Shown here one piece after another: positions 24,533-37,900 of a stretch of 64,000 bases of DNA; position 1 is the first letter of the stretch, and every line of letters begins with the position of its first letter. A model generated the notes under the pieces. The model was not told where the DNA came from. It worked only from the letters and a program-made list of their open reading frames with translations, and ran no database searches. The stretch comes from Physcomitrium patens (taxonomy: Eukaryota > Streptophyta > Bryopsida > Funariales > Funariaceae): contig NC_037260.1 of NCBI RefSeq assembly GCF_000002425.4, forward strand, positions 13,015,516 to 13,079,515. The letters run 5' to 3'. The translations under genes were made by a program, and so were the position numbers.

Positions 24533-27500
24533 ATGTTTTGGTAGCTTGTGGAATAACATAACTATGTGGCACCAATATAAGAAACTTTTCTTATAAGTTA
24601 AGATATGTGTTGTATAAAATCAATACATTTTAGAGGTCTTATAGAACGTCGCTACCTAGTTCTTAGGTAAATAATATATATAAAGGCAAGAGTGAAGCCT
24701 TGATTACTCTTGTTAATTCTTTTCTTACACTTAGTTTAATTTAAAGAAGTCTTTAATTTTTTTATCTTTTAAAAATAGCCATTTAAGATTTTTTTTTGAG
24801 AGTATTCTTTCTTAATTCATACCTTTAATAGAAAAAAAATTTATAACTATTTTATGATTTGGATTCATTTTTAGAAGTATTTATGGCTATAATTAAAAAA
24901 AATGATCAAAAAAAGATAGCTGTAACAAGGTATAGATAAGATATTTGTATTATTGGCACATAAAAATAGATACTTAGAACCATGTTTGAAAAGTCATGGA
25001 AGTTTCTATAATTAGAGTTAGTTTAGTGGACCAAGTAAGATCCACTATGGAACATTCTAAAAAGAATTTAGGATGGTTATTTAAATAAGGCCTATCATAA
25101 AATTTTCTACAAGGAGTTTAAGATAGTTATCTAAGAAGTGTCCATCATCTAATCAGGTATATTAGAATAAAGTATAAATAGGACTAGCTAAGGTCTTTTA
25201 GAACATTTGATTAGGTATAGCTTTGGATCCTTTTTCTTAATAAAATTGGATTTTTTATCTTCTTGTTTTGTTTTGTTTCATTGTAATTTTGATTACTCAG
25301 TTTTGTCTTTTGTATTCTATTATAATTAGTTTTATTTAATTTTTTTATGAGCTAATTTTTCTTATCTTGTGATGAGGTTTTATATCATTGTGGATTAGAA
25401 GGATCTTCAATACTTGAGATAGACTAGTTTTGTTTTATTGCTATTAGAGCAAATGTTAGATTGTCATCAATAAGTCTAGTACATACTCTGGGACTTGAAG
25501 TCAAGAAGATATATGTCAATGGTTCTTCAACATGTGGCAATACTTCTAACTACATGGAACAAATACCATTGAATAAATTATATATATAGCCAACTATTTG
25601 AAAGATGTAACACCCATTTGGTAGTGACATTGAGTTCAAAGCTATAGAGCTGAAGGTAGATTTTGAAATTGGAAGGAGTTTGAGAGCCAATTTAGGAATC
25701 AATTTTGGCCCATTAATGCGGAGAAGATAGCACACAATCAATTGACAAATCTTATACAATTTATATTGGTATAAGATTATTTCTCTCGATTCAAGTCTTT
25801 ATGTCTCCAAATTAGTAATATTTTAGAGGCAAAGATGATAGATCAATTCCTATGAGGTTTGAAACTGGGTGTTCAACGAGATGTAGAACTAAGGGATCTA
25901 TAAACATTCAAAGAGGTAATTTGGATTGCAGAAAGGATTGATGTTATAGATTTTAGAAATTATGATATAAAGTCCTATGCCACTATCTAATATTATAGCA
26001 CAACAACCAATGCCAATGGAGATTGATGTCCTACAAGGATCATTGACACTATAAAGATGACAAATATTGATGCAAAAGAGATTGTATTTCTATTGTCAAG
26101 AGCGAGGTCATTAGATTGGAGATTGTTTAAAATATCAAAATTCAAGCATCACAAAAAAAAAGATAATTTATAGTCTTAAAATTCACCAAGTTGTTAATGA
26201 GATAGAGCAAGAAAACGAAGCTTTTTAATAAAGGTACCGAGGGTCAATACTAGAGATAGCTACTATCTCTCAAAGACAAATGGTATGGCCTTTGATAACT
26301 ATAAAAAGAATCGACCAATGCATCTAACATGACTACTAAAAAGACAACTATCTTGAGTGCTTGTAGATTGTGGTTCTACAAAAAATTACATCTCAAATGA
26401 AATAGCCAATTGATTTAGAATTAAAACTAAGAAAATCAAGGGAGGAAGTATATATCTTATAGATGACAAAGAGAACGTATTAAGTGAGACATGTGAAGAA
26501 GAAAACTTGAGGTTGACTAATAACTACATCTTAAGAAAGAGGTTCAAGATGAAAAAGCTAAGATATGATGTTATCCTTGATATGCCATGGCTAGAGATGA
26601 AAAATAAAGAAGTTGATTGAGTAGCAAGGACAATCTCTTTTAACGATGGTAGATATAAGGTGATTCTTTGCACCTTCATATCAAGTGAAGAAGAAAGACA
26701 ATCTGAATCCAAAGACTTGCTCATATAGATGACTTTTATGAAGAAACAAATAAAACATAAGCAATCAAAATATACTATGGTTTCAAAACTTGTATTAGTA
26801 GTAATAAAGATAGCCAAAGGAGTAGAATGAGCAGATCAATTCATATGGGAATATTGAGATGTCTTCTCAACTGACCTTCTTAATAGTATGCTTCTTGATT
26901 GAAATTTCTCTATTCAAATAGAACTAATCATTGGATTAAAACTAACAAGTTGACTAATTTATTGCATAGCACCAAAAGAACTTGAAGAGCTACAGAAGAC
27001 ATTGGACGAACTCTTGGAGAAAAGGCCTCATTTGAGAAAGCACATGACTATAGGAAGTACCTATACTCTTTGCACTTAAGAAAGATGGCGGGCTTTGATT
27101 TTGCATTGACTATTGAAGCCTCAATAAACAGATTATTAAAAATGTGTATCTACTTCTATGTATAGATGGTCTTTTTGACTAACTTTAAGGTCCGACCATC
27201 TTTAATAAATTGGATCTTTGAAGTGGTTATTGGCAAACCTATTGCAAGTGAAGATGTAGAAAAGATTGTATTTCATATCTGCTATAAATATTTTGAATGG
27301 ATGGTTTTATCTTTTGGCCTCACCAATGTTTTAGCTTCTTTCAAAGGTCACATGAATGAATTTTTTCAGGACCTTTTAGACAAGTATATAGTTGTCTTCA
27401 TTGATGATATCTTTGTATATAGTAAAATCTTTAAAGAGCATGAGCAACACCTATAAGAAAAGCTGTGAGAGCTACAAGATAATTACTTCTATTACAAGCA

Positions 27501-30500
27501 ATCTAAATATGAACTTTGGAAGTCAAAAGTTACTTTTTTGGAGCATGTGGTGTCCTTTGAAGATGTGTATATAGAACAAAATAAGATGAAAGCATAGGAG
27601 GATTGGCCAACCTCCAAGGATGTTTCTAAAGTCCACTCATTTTTATGCCTTGCTAAATATTATTGCCATTTTGTTTAGCAATTTATACACATTTCTATCT
27701 CATTATCAAACCTATTGAAGAAGGATGCAACATTTGAATAGAAACTAGAGCAGTAAAGCACCTTTATTAGGTTGAAGAAGGAACTTATTATTGCTTCAAT
27801 ATTACAGCCATATGATTTCAACCTTCTTTGAATAATTGGTATTGATGCTTCTGACTTTGTTATTAGAAAGATCCTTTAACAAGACTTTGATAGGGACCTT
27901 CAACTTATGGTATATGAATTACGCAAGCTCAAAAAGGTAGAGCACAATTACTCTACACATAATTAAGAGCAATTAGCGATTATATATGCCATAAAGGTGT
28001 AGTGATACTATTTGTTTGAGAAAAAAGTGGTTGTTTGGACTAACCATTGACTCTTGCAATATGATTTTCATCTGGAAAATATAAAATCACAACATCATTG
28101 TTGAAAAAAATAGTTGTAATTTTTTGATATTCAACTTGAGTACAAGCAAGGGCAATAGCATACTATGTCAGATAACTTATTGCAAAGACTTGAATTAAAG
28201 GACAAATCGAGAGGCAAGACAGAAGTTGATAACATTAGTAGTATCATTTTAAATCTAATCAAAGTAGCAAAATAGATGGAAGCTACTCATGAAGATGCTT
28301 ATTTTAAGATAGTTAGTGATCGATTGAAGGTGGACAATATATAGTATCAAGATTACAGTCTTAGTGATGACTTACTTTATTTGAAGAAGCAAATTTATAT
28401 ACATGATAATATTATACTTCAGATGTATATACTTCAAGATGGACATGACATCCCAATATTTGGACATCTAAGGCAAGAGAGGATTCTAAAATAGATTTCA
28501 AAGATATGATTTTGGATAAGTTTGGATTTTGATGTTTGATCTTTTGTGTGCTCCTATGAATCATATCAATATAATAAAGCATGCAACATAAGGTCTTCTA
28601 GACTATTGTAGCCAATTTTGAAACTTACGACACATTGGGAGTAAGTGACCATAAATCTCATTGTATGCTTATTGCAAACACCTCAAAATCATATCGTGAT
28701 TGCTATCTTTGTGGATTGATTCTTGAAGCAACTTCACTTGGCTGTGATGCACTGAAATATTGATGCCTCAATGCTTGGACAAGTCTTCTTTAATGTTGTC
28801 TTTTGTCAAGATGGATTACCTCATGTCATTGCTTCAAATCTAGATCTACGCTTCATAAGAAGTTTTTGGCAAGCCTTATTTAAGCTATTAGGTATATGAC
28901 TTACTATATCTACAACCTTCTATCTCCAAACAGATGGATAAATAGAGTGTGTAAATTGAACCTTTGAAGATATGATGTAGGTATTTATAGTGATTCATCA
29001 TAATCATTGGAATGAATACTTGATGTCTTTGGAGTTTGCTTACAATGATAATATTCAAGCAAGTATTGATTTTTCACCATTTTTCTTTAATACTAATCAG
29101 CATCCAATTATCATAGCAACTCTCCATCATTCCATCAATATCAACAACTTGACAATAGAAGAATTTATACAATTGCTTACAATGGCCTTACAAGATGTAC
29201 TACATTATTTTCTTACTATACAAAATTGATAGAAGTAGTATGCAAATAACCACTAGCAACACAAGACCTTGTGGGAGGATGATCAAGTATTACTTTTCAA
29301 TGCCAACTTACCATTTGCTATATAAACTCAAATCTATAAACTATAATCTCAATGGTTTGGACCTTTTTACATTTCTATAGTGATTTCTAATGTTGTATAT
29401 TGCCTCGAGCTTCTGCCACATATTTAGGTCTATCTAAACTTCTATGTTTCATAACTAAAGGAATTTCAAAATCAAACCAAAGTACTTTTTGGATTGATAC
29501 CAACCACCACCACTACTAGTTGTAGTTGATGACTAAGAAGAATATGAAGTGGAAAACATTTTGGAGCATTGCTACCTTTTTCGTGGCAGTGTATGTCTAC
29601 AACTTCAGTACAAAGTTCTTTAGAAAGATTATCCCATTCAGGATGCAATGTGAGAACTTGCACAAAACCTCATCTATTGCCAAGAGACAATTTGGACATA
29701 CTATCGAGAGCAAAACAAGGATGTTTTACATTAGTGAAAGAGGATTAACTGTAATACGGTATAAATAAGATATTTTTATTATTGGCACAGAGATAGATAG
29801 TTAGAATCATTTTGAAAAGTTATAGAAGTTTTTAGAATTGGAATTAGAATAGTGTACCAAGTAGGATCTACCATGGAACATTCTAGAAAGAATTTAAGGT
29901 AGTTGTTTAGATAGGACCTACTATAGAATCTTCTAGAAGAAATTTAAGGTGGTTATCTAGATAGGGCCTACTATAGAACCTTTTAGAAGGAATTGAAGGT
30001 AGTTATCTAAGTAGGTCCATAATCTAGGAATATTTTAGAAAATTCAAGGTGGTAGAATAAAATATAAATAAGATTGACTAGGACCTTTTAGGGCATTTGG
30101 TTAGGTATGGCTTCAAACTCTTTTTCTTAATATAATTGGATTTTGCATCTTTATATTTTATTTTTTTTTGTTTTAATTCCGATTACTCAATTTTGTCATT
30201 GTATTCTATTGTATTTAATTTTGTTCAGTTTTGTTTTGGTCCAATTTGTTCTATCTCATGATGAGATTTTATATTGTTATAGATTAGAAGGATCTTTGAC
30301 ACTTGAGATAGACTAATCCTATTTTAGTAGCAATGACTAAGCTTATATCTATATGATAAGGATCACATTTAGCTACCACATATGTTGCTGAATTTTAAAA
30401 TCTTGCTTGTAATGTGAATTGGAATGATAAAGTTCTTATCAATTAATTTTGATATGAGTTGCAAGATAATTCCAAATACTTATTGTTAACAATATCGAGA

Positions 30501-31962
30501 GTAAATTCATTAAAGCAATTTATTGCTTAAGCCAATGCATGTAAAAATTGACTCTTTAAAAGATGACAAGATCAAAGATTTGGTTGAAAAGGTATAAGTT
30601 AAGCTATGGCAGTACCTTCTAAGTTTTTGAATGCTTATTTTTCCAAGCCAAAGTTTATGCAAATTGACACAATATGTTCTAAATTTCTTATTAAGCAAAA
30701 AAAAGACTTGTCATCATTTAAAAGGTTTCTACATATATTGTAGAGAATCCAATTATATTACTTAACATTATTCAAAGAAGCAATGCAATTACAAAATTAA
30801 AAGTATGGTTGCCAAAGAAGGGAAGGTATCAAAAAATAAGTTTTTCTAATTATAATTAAGATTGTACGGCTAAAATCTTATATAATACTTGATAAAGGTC
30901 TCATTCTTTCTTCAAATCCCTCACCTTATTTTACAATAAAAGTTTTTTTAGGACCAAAAAATCACAAAGTCTTAGCCTTGTTAGATTCAAGAGCCTTAAC
31001 TTATTTTATAAAGAAATATTTTGTCAAAAAACAAGAAATATCTTCAAATAAGAAAATCAATTAGGATTATTGCGGCTAAAAAAATGTAACCTTCAAATAG
31101 AATAAATTTCTTGTAACCTTAGTTTTTCATGTAGTTTAGCCTAAGATTTTGCTAAGCAAGTAAAAATCCATAAGCCTAATTCATCTAAACCATTATTGGT
31201 AGGTAGAAGAATTTTTATGCATGTTGTTAAAGAAGGATCAACTTTTGGTATATATTCCATACCTATTGTTGATAGAAAAAAGATTTTAAATAGAATTCTA
31301 AGCCAATATCAAGAATATTAAGATATTTTTGAAAAAAAAATTTAAATATTCTTCCAAAGTATTTTCTCTATAAATGTTCCATTGATTATTAAGAAGGAGC
31401 TCAACTACCATTCAAACTAATTTATAGCTTATGACAAAATGAGCTCGCTACACTCAAAGAATACATTGATGAAAATTTGGCTATAAATTTTATATGCCAT
31501 CCTAAATTTCTGGTTAGGACTCTTATCTTATTTTTGAAAAAAAAGATGGAGCTTTGCAGATGTATATGAACTGTTTAGAACTCAACAAGATCACCATCAA
31601 AAATACATATCCTCTATCCTTGATTTTAACACTTTTTAATCAACTAAATCAAGCAAAGATCTATATAAAAATAGATCTATAAGAAAAATATAATGTGATA
31701 TGCATTAAAAAAGAAAATAAATAAAAAAACTACTTTTTGAATTAGATATAGATATTTTAAATATAATTTCATGCCTTTTGGACTCACAAATATTTCAATT
31801 ATTTTTTAATATATTATCAATGGTATCTTTTTTGATTTTCTTGATAATTTTTTTTTTCTATTATTTAGATGACAACTTAATTTATTCTAAGAATACAAAA
31901 GAGTATGAAGTTCATATTTATCATATGTTACAAAAATTAAGAGATGCAAGAATATACAGTTT
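24533..31962 (+). mobile_element. Gypsy-A2: partial second copy sharing the right LTR of Gypsy-A (fossil)
   Basis: After the right LTR of Gypsy-A a second gag begins near 24880. It is interrupted by element E and resumes at about 30332 (gag about 30340-30850). It continues into a protease-to-reverse transcriptase region at about 31160-31960 with a Y-L-D-D box near 31861. The sequence then stops at the left LTR of element D and its remaining 3' part is not found to the right of D. The arrangement LTR-internal-LTR-internal suggests recombination between two copies of the same family. The copy is broken and old. Confidence 0.6.
24921..30326 (+). mobile_element. Gypsy-E: Ty3/gypsy chromovirus-like element (fossil)
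   Basis: Left LTR 24921 to about 25437 and right LTR 29750-30326 align along their length. Both start TGTAA. A decayed primer site (TATTAGAGCA) follows the left LTR at about 25442-25451. Flanking pentamers ATAGC (24916-24920) and GTAGC (30327-30331) look like the target duplication, and gag of A2 continues across them. Parts: gag with a CCHC zinc-knuckle region (to about 26150), protease about 26340-26720, reverse transcriptase about 26950-27460 (VVFIDDIFVYS), RNase H about 27650-28200, integrase about 28480-29230 (FSPFFFNTNQHP). All parts are present in order, but the copy carries many breaks. Confidence 0.85.
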
Positions 31963-34900
31963 TGTAATATAACATAGCTAATAAATGAAAGAGAAAAGAA
32001 AGAATTATAATATAAAAGATCTTAATTTAAAATATTATCATAAATTATCTTAAAAATATAGATAATAATAAATAAGATAGTAAAACAAAATAATATTAAT
32101 GCTTCTTTTTTTACAAAATAGATTTCTATTTATTTTGTAGAACCATAAATAAGATAAAATAAAATAGATCGAAAAATTAAATAATATAGGCATATATAAA
32201 ATGAAGTTAAGAATAGAATTTAACAAAATTTATCTCAAGAACTAAGAATTGATACTTGGAAAGGATCAGTTGTCAACTAGAATCAAAATTAGATCTTTAG
32301 GCACAAAATCATGCATCTACAATGACAATAGAATTTTTTTAGAGATTAAAGAGCGGAATTTGAGAAAAAAATTAAGAAGATATTTTTAAGCATTATTTTC
32401 ATGTCATTTGAATTAATATTAAGATTTTGAAGAATTTTTAAGTTTGTAATATTTTTGGTAGGATTAGGATTTGAGAAATAAAAATATGTTTATAAATTTG
32501 AGGATTTTTTGAGTTTTTTGGTGTATGTATGGATGAAATTTGGGAAATGTATTGATATATTAGTTTTAATTATGTATGCAAGTTTTGAGGTCAATAGAAT
32601 GGCTAATTTGAAGTATATAATTTTTTTTGTGGATTGAAGTCTTACAAATTAGAATTTGAAGATTAGTAAGTGTTTCTAAGATCTTTAGAAATCTATTAAT
32701 TGGATTGAAGTGAAATTCTTTTTTAAAGATATTAGATTCAATTTCCAATGTTTGGATAAAATTTGAAAGCAATTCAATGGTTTAAGAAAGAGATATTAAC
32801 ACTAAAAATTTAACATTCAGGTTGGAGTAGGAGGTTGTCCAATACTTGATTGGATTATCTTACATTTTTCTAAATTGATAAGTACAATTTATTTTATCTT
32901 TCTTATTCTTATTTTTAATTAAAATAATAAAAAGCTTATAAATTTTGAGTTGATATTAATAGTTTGATCATTATTTATTTAGCTTCTATTTTGCTATAGG
33001 ATTTGTTAAGAATTTGATTAAGATCTAAGATTTGATTAGGATTTGGTTTGAGATTTATCTATGGTTTGGTTAGGGCTTAGGATTTGGTCTAATATTTATC
33101 TAGAATTTAGGATTTTATTAGGATTTCATTCGGATTTGACCTAGGATTTGATTAAGATTTAATTAGGATTTAAATTAGGATTTGATTTAGAATTTGATTA
33201 AGATTTAATTAATATTATATTAAAATTTCTATTTTTAGTATTTATTTAGGATTCTTTATTATTTCTTTAAATTTTCTATTTTAAGTATTTTAAAAGATTA
33301 TTTTTATTTCTTTAAAGGTTTATTTTTATACTTCTTTAAGATTTCTTATTATTTTATTTTAAGATTAAATCATGACTTCTTTGTGTTTCTTTTGTAACTT
33401 CATTTAAATTTATTTTGATGGATTAAAGTTTGATTGGATTTATTAAGAATTATTTTAAGTTTATTTAAGATTCTATTAGACTTAGTAGAATTATTGTTGC
33501 ATTTTTATTTACCTTCCACAACTAAAAGCCTAGTGTATTTCTAAGCAAGAATACATGTAATACAAGATATTTGGTGAATTCAACGTAAAAAATTGGATAT
33601 AGAAGGTTTTTGGAATTTTTTTTGGTTTATTTGAATTATAGAGAAAAAAGACAAGAGAATGGAAGGCTTTTAATAGTAATTGAAGTGGAGTTGGAAGTAA
33701 AGCTATAAATGGAGGATAAGATATATACTTTGATTCTAATTTCACAAACATGTTTCAAGCTTTTGTCCTATTCATGCAACAACATGTTTAAGATTACAAA
33801 GAGGATATGGCAAACAAAGCATTACAAGTGGTTGAGGATATGATTGATTAATTTTAAAAAAAGAAAATTACAAAATATTTAAGGTATTATGTATAAGAGA
33901 TAGAATTGAAGCATGTTTCAGAGAAGGAGATGGTTCAATTATTTGAATTGGCTACTATACCAGAGATAAGAAATCAAGTAAAGTTTATTATATGACATTT
34001 TGGAGGTTCATAGGAAATTTTTTCACAAGCATTGAAGGATGATTTTTTTTAAAAGATAGTAATTGGATTACAAAGAAGATATTTTTTGAATGAATTGAAA
34101 GGCCTAAGAAGGATCTTCTAGCAATAAAATTATTAAGAAAGTTTGAAAAGAAATATTCTTGTTTATTAAAGAAAGAAAGGCAATTATTGGATCCTAGTAA
34201 AGTGGATCTTTTTCTTCAAGTGGCTGATAGAGAGTTGCAAGAAAAGGTAGAAATCTTACTTGAAAATAAAAAAGATGAAGAATTGAAAAAAAATTAGAAA
34301 GTAGTGGAAGAAGCAATAGGATTGCTTGTAAAAATATATATATATATATATATAAATAAAAAAGATGGATATTCAAAGACCATTGCAAGTATCTAAGGTA
34401 AAAATGACTATTATCTATCTTATATCTATAATTCAACCTTCAATAGTTACAGCAAAAAAAGAAGAAATGAACATTGATGAAATCATATAAGAAATGAAAG
34501 GTTTACAAATAAAATTTACAAAACTTGAGGAAAAGAATCAATCATCAAAAATATTAAGAAAATAAAAATCAAGACCAATAGAAGGTGTAGTGCATAGGTG
34601 CATGTAGTGTGGTAGCACAAATTATTCAAGAAGAGAGTATGAAGTTTTAAAGAGGGACTATTCAAAGGAGTTATTTTTTTAAAGATGGTATGATGTATTT
34701 TAAAGAAAGTAGAGAAAAATTGGAGACAAACTTTGATAAAGGGAGAATGAAGGTACTTACAAAGGAAGCATTTAAAATCTCAAGAAATAAAGCATCAATA
34801 TATTAAATAGAAGAAAATCTAAGCAAATATTTAGGTATAAATCTAGAATTTTTTTAAAAATTTAGTTTTTTGTGATCAAGTACAATCATTTATATTGAAA

Positions 34901-37900
34901 AGAAGAATTTTATTAGAGATGATTTAAAATATATTGGCAATAGTATTTGACAAATTATTAGGTGGGATGATCCAATAAATAATTTATTGGTGCATATTCA
35001 TATTACAAGGAATCAATATGAAGCATTAGTAGAAGAAAAACAAAGAAATGAAAATAATGAAAGGCCATTATAAAGAAAAGATTAAATTTACAATTAATAA
35101 GAATTATAAAGCAAGAATTTTATGAAGTTATTATTGATACAATAAAAAAAAATGACACTCTATAAGAGATTCTATAACATCAAATGCACAAAGGATAAGA
35201 ACAATGGAAAGCGATGAAGATGAAGAAGATGAAATACAATTTTTTAGAAATTTTTTACAATTAAAATTTAGAAAAAAAGAAGATGTGATTCAATCTTTTT
35301 ATTATTCTTGAAGTCATAGAACAAAGACTAGTATGGAAATTTTGATAAAATTAGGAGATTTTGAAGAACCAATTGTAACATTGATTGATCATGGTTATAA
35401 AATCAATTTGATATCAAAAGAATTATATAAAAGGAAGAAATGCCATATTGATATTGAACATGGATGGATAATAGGAGCAATAAATAATTCAAAGGAAGAA
35501 TTCTTTGGAGCTTGAGTAAATATCAAGGTGACAATAGAAGATAGTATTCATGAATAAAATTGCTTTGTACAAGATATGTCTATATATCACATTGTATTAG
35601 GACAACCATATATTATTGCTACACATATGGAAACAAAGATAATAGATGATGGTTTAGTCTATGTAAGGATAAGAAGTTAAGATGGAAAGAAGGTGGTATA
35701 ATTTTTAAGGGTTTGTGCAAATCATGAAAAAAATTAAAATAGTTTGGGGGAACATCTTTTATTAAGGATATACAAAGAATTTAAAGATTTTAATGACTCA
35801 AAAGATTTTTACTAGAAGCCATTATAAAGCGAGGTTGTAATAATAAAAAGAATGATGGCTTTTTGCCTAATAAAATAAATGAAGCTATTATAGAATTATC
35901 ACAAGATAGATATATTTTATTTAAAAATATAAATAATTTAGAAAGGATAGAGAAAAAATGTTAAAAATATAGAATATGAATTGAAAAAATGTAGAGTGAT
36001 TTATGAAGAGGAATGCATATCAAGGATGTTTCAAGAATCTTACTTTAGAAATACTATGAATAATTTGCAAATATTACTAGATTTAAACTTTGAAGGTGGT
36101 GATAAGATAATCAATGTGCATTCTAAAAAAAATTTATAATAGTGTGAAAGAATAGGTGTATAAGTATAAAATAAAGGTGAATACAAAATATAAGATTGTG
36201 GCAAAAAAGATTAAACTAATGGCATTGCTACTACCATTGGATTTTGAAGAAAGGATTGAGAAGGCTTTTATATAACCTAATTTAAAAGATCCAAGAAAAA
36301 TAGGTCATAAATTCAAGAATGAATTGAAATTAGATGATTTAAAAGTTAGGTGTGTAAGTACAAAGTTTTATACTAATGCATTATTAAAGAGATAAGGTAT
36401 ATGTTTGAATACATCTTTAGGAATATTTTTAAGAAGTTTGTATAATGGAAAACAAAAAGATATTGGAAAGTATTTAAGGACATTAAAATGACAAGATGAT
36501 TAGAAAAATTAGGAATTTAAGAAAATTTATAAGAAAGCATATAGATGTTTTTTATAAAATGGATATTTATAAAAGCATTCAAAAAAAATACTAAAATAAA
36601 TTATATGTAGTTTCAAAGCTTAATAAAAGATTGTTAAGGAATTTCATGAAATTTTATAGATAAGGCATCAAGGTATTTGTATAATATTTATTAATTTGAA
36701 AGAAAAATATTAATAGATAGGTATGTAAAAAGATGTAGCAAATTTTGTAAGATCTTGTGAAACTTATCAACTGTATTAAAGCATTTAGTATCAAGATAGG
36801 TTACATCCAACATATCCTTTAGCTTTATATTATAAGTTGGTAGTGGATATAGTAGCAATGCTTATGAAACTTGAAAAAATGAAGTATTTGGTACTTATAC
36901 AAGAAGATTTATTAAATATGATTGAAGGACGAATATTAAGAATAAAAAATACTAAAGATGTATGCCAATTTTTATAAGAAGATGTTATTAGTTGCTATAG
37001 TTGAATTAAAAAATTTACATTGGATAGAAGTGAATTGAATGTAAAAAAATATGAAAATTCTTTAATAGATTAGAAATTAAACATTTTTTTAACAACAACG
37101 TATAATCAAGAAGGTAATGATAAGAGTGAATATGAACATTTATCTATTGTTAAGGCATTAATAAAGGCATACAATGGCAAAGTACATAAATAGCCTAGAC
37201 TACTACTATTTGCAGTATAGGCAAATCATACAATTTATAGTTTAATAATAAGTTATATGCATTTTAAATTAATATTTGGGCAAAAATCAATAATGCCAAT
37301 AAAAATAGTGCTTGAATGGAGTATATTATCTTATAAGAATGATCTCAATAGAGAAGAACTTTTAGTATTATGGATTCAACGATTAGAAAGAAGATCTAAT
37401 GATATTGAAGTAACAATATAGAGGTTTAAAGAAGTAAAGAAAAAAAAAATAAAGGTTTGATTAAAAAAACAACTACAACCTAAGGCAATTGAAGATGGCA
37501 ATTGGATGTTATTTTTTAATAGTAGCTTGAACAATCAACAATAAAGAAGTCAGAGATGGTTTAGGCCTTATGTTGTCAAGCAAGTATAGAACAAAAGAAC
37601 ATATTTTTTACAAGAACTTGATGGTATAAAATTAAAGATACTTATAGCAAGCAAGAAAATCAAGGTATTTAAATAAAGAGGTGAAGATATTTGTTTTAAT
37701 GAAGAATAAAAACTATTACAAGAAATTGAGATGAAAAGAGAAGAACAAATTGAAAATCAAGAATTTGACAAAGATGAAGAACATTCTACATTAATATGAT
37801 GAAAAAACTTGGTGCATGTCAAAGGATACACAAGTTTAGAGAGGATGGATGTTGTAATATAATATAGCTAATAGATGAAAGAGTGAAGAAAATATTATAT

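Larger units (their letters stand above)
7390..24860 (+). mobile_element. Gypsy-A: chromovirus-type Ty3/gypsy element (fossil)
   Basis: Forward gypsy element inserted in the reverse transcriptase region of Copia-1. The left LTR (about 7390-7900) matches the right LTR (about 23086-24850), which is itself interrupted by a solo LTR. A decayed TATCAAAGC-type primer site lies at about 7905-7917. Parts recognised: gag from 8097, interrupted by LTR-B and resuming after 20389; integrase core about 21470-21660; and a C-terminal region with the IHPIFHVSLLEPYK motif at about 22190-22240 followed by chromodomain-like sequence to about 22430. A reverse transcriptase is not recognisable. The copy is broken in many places and old. 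Presence of the motif before a chromodomain places it among chromoviruses. Confidence 0.75.

Noticed and set aside
32985-33250. Interstitial telomere or CRISPR-like array
   Set aside because: Units are degenerate, short and without spacers, and the array recurs in the partner LTR, so it belongs to the element.
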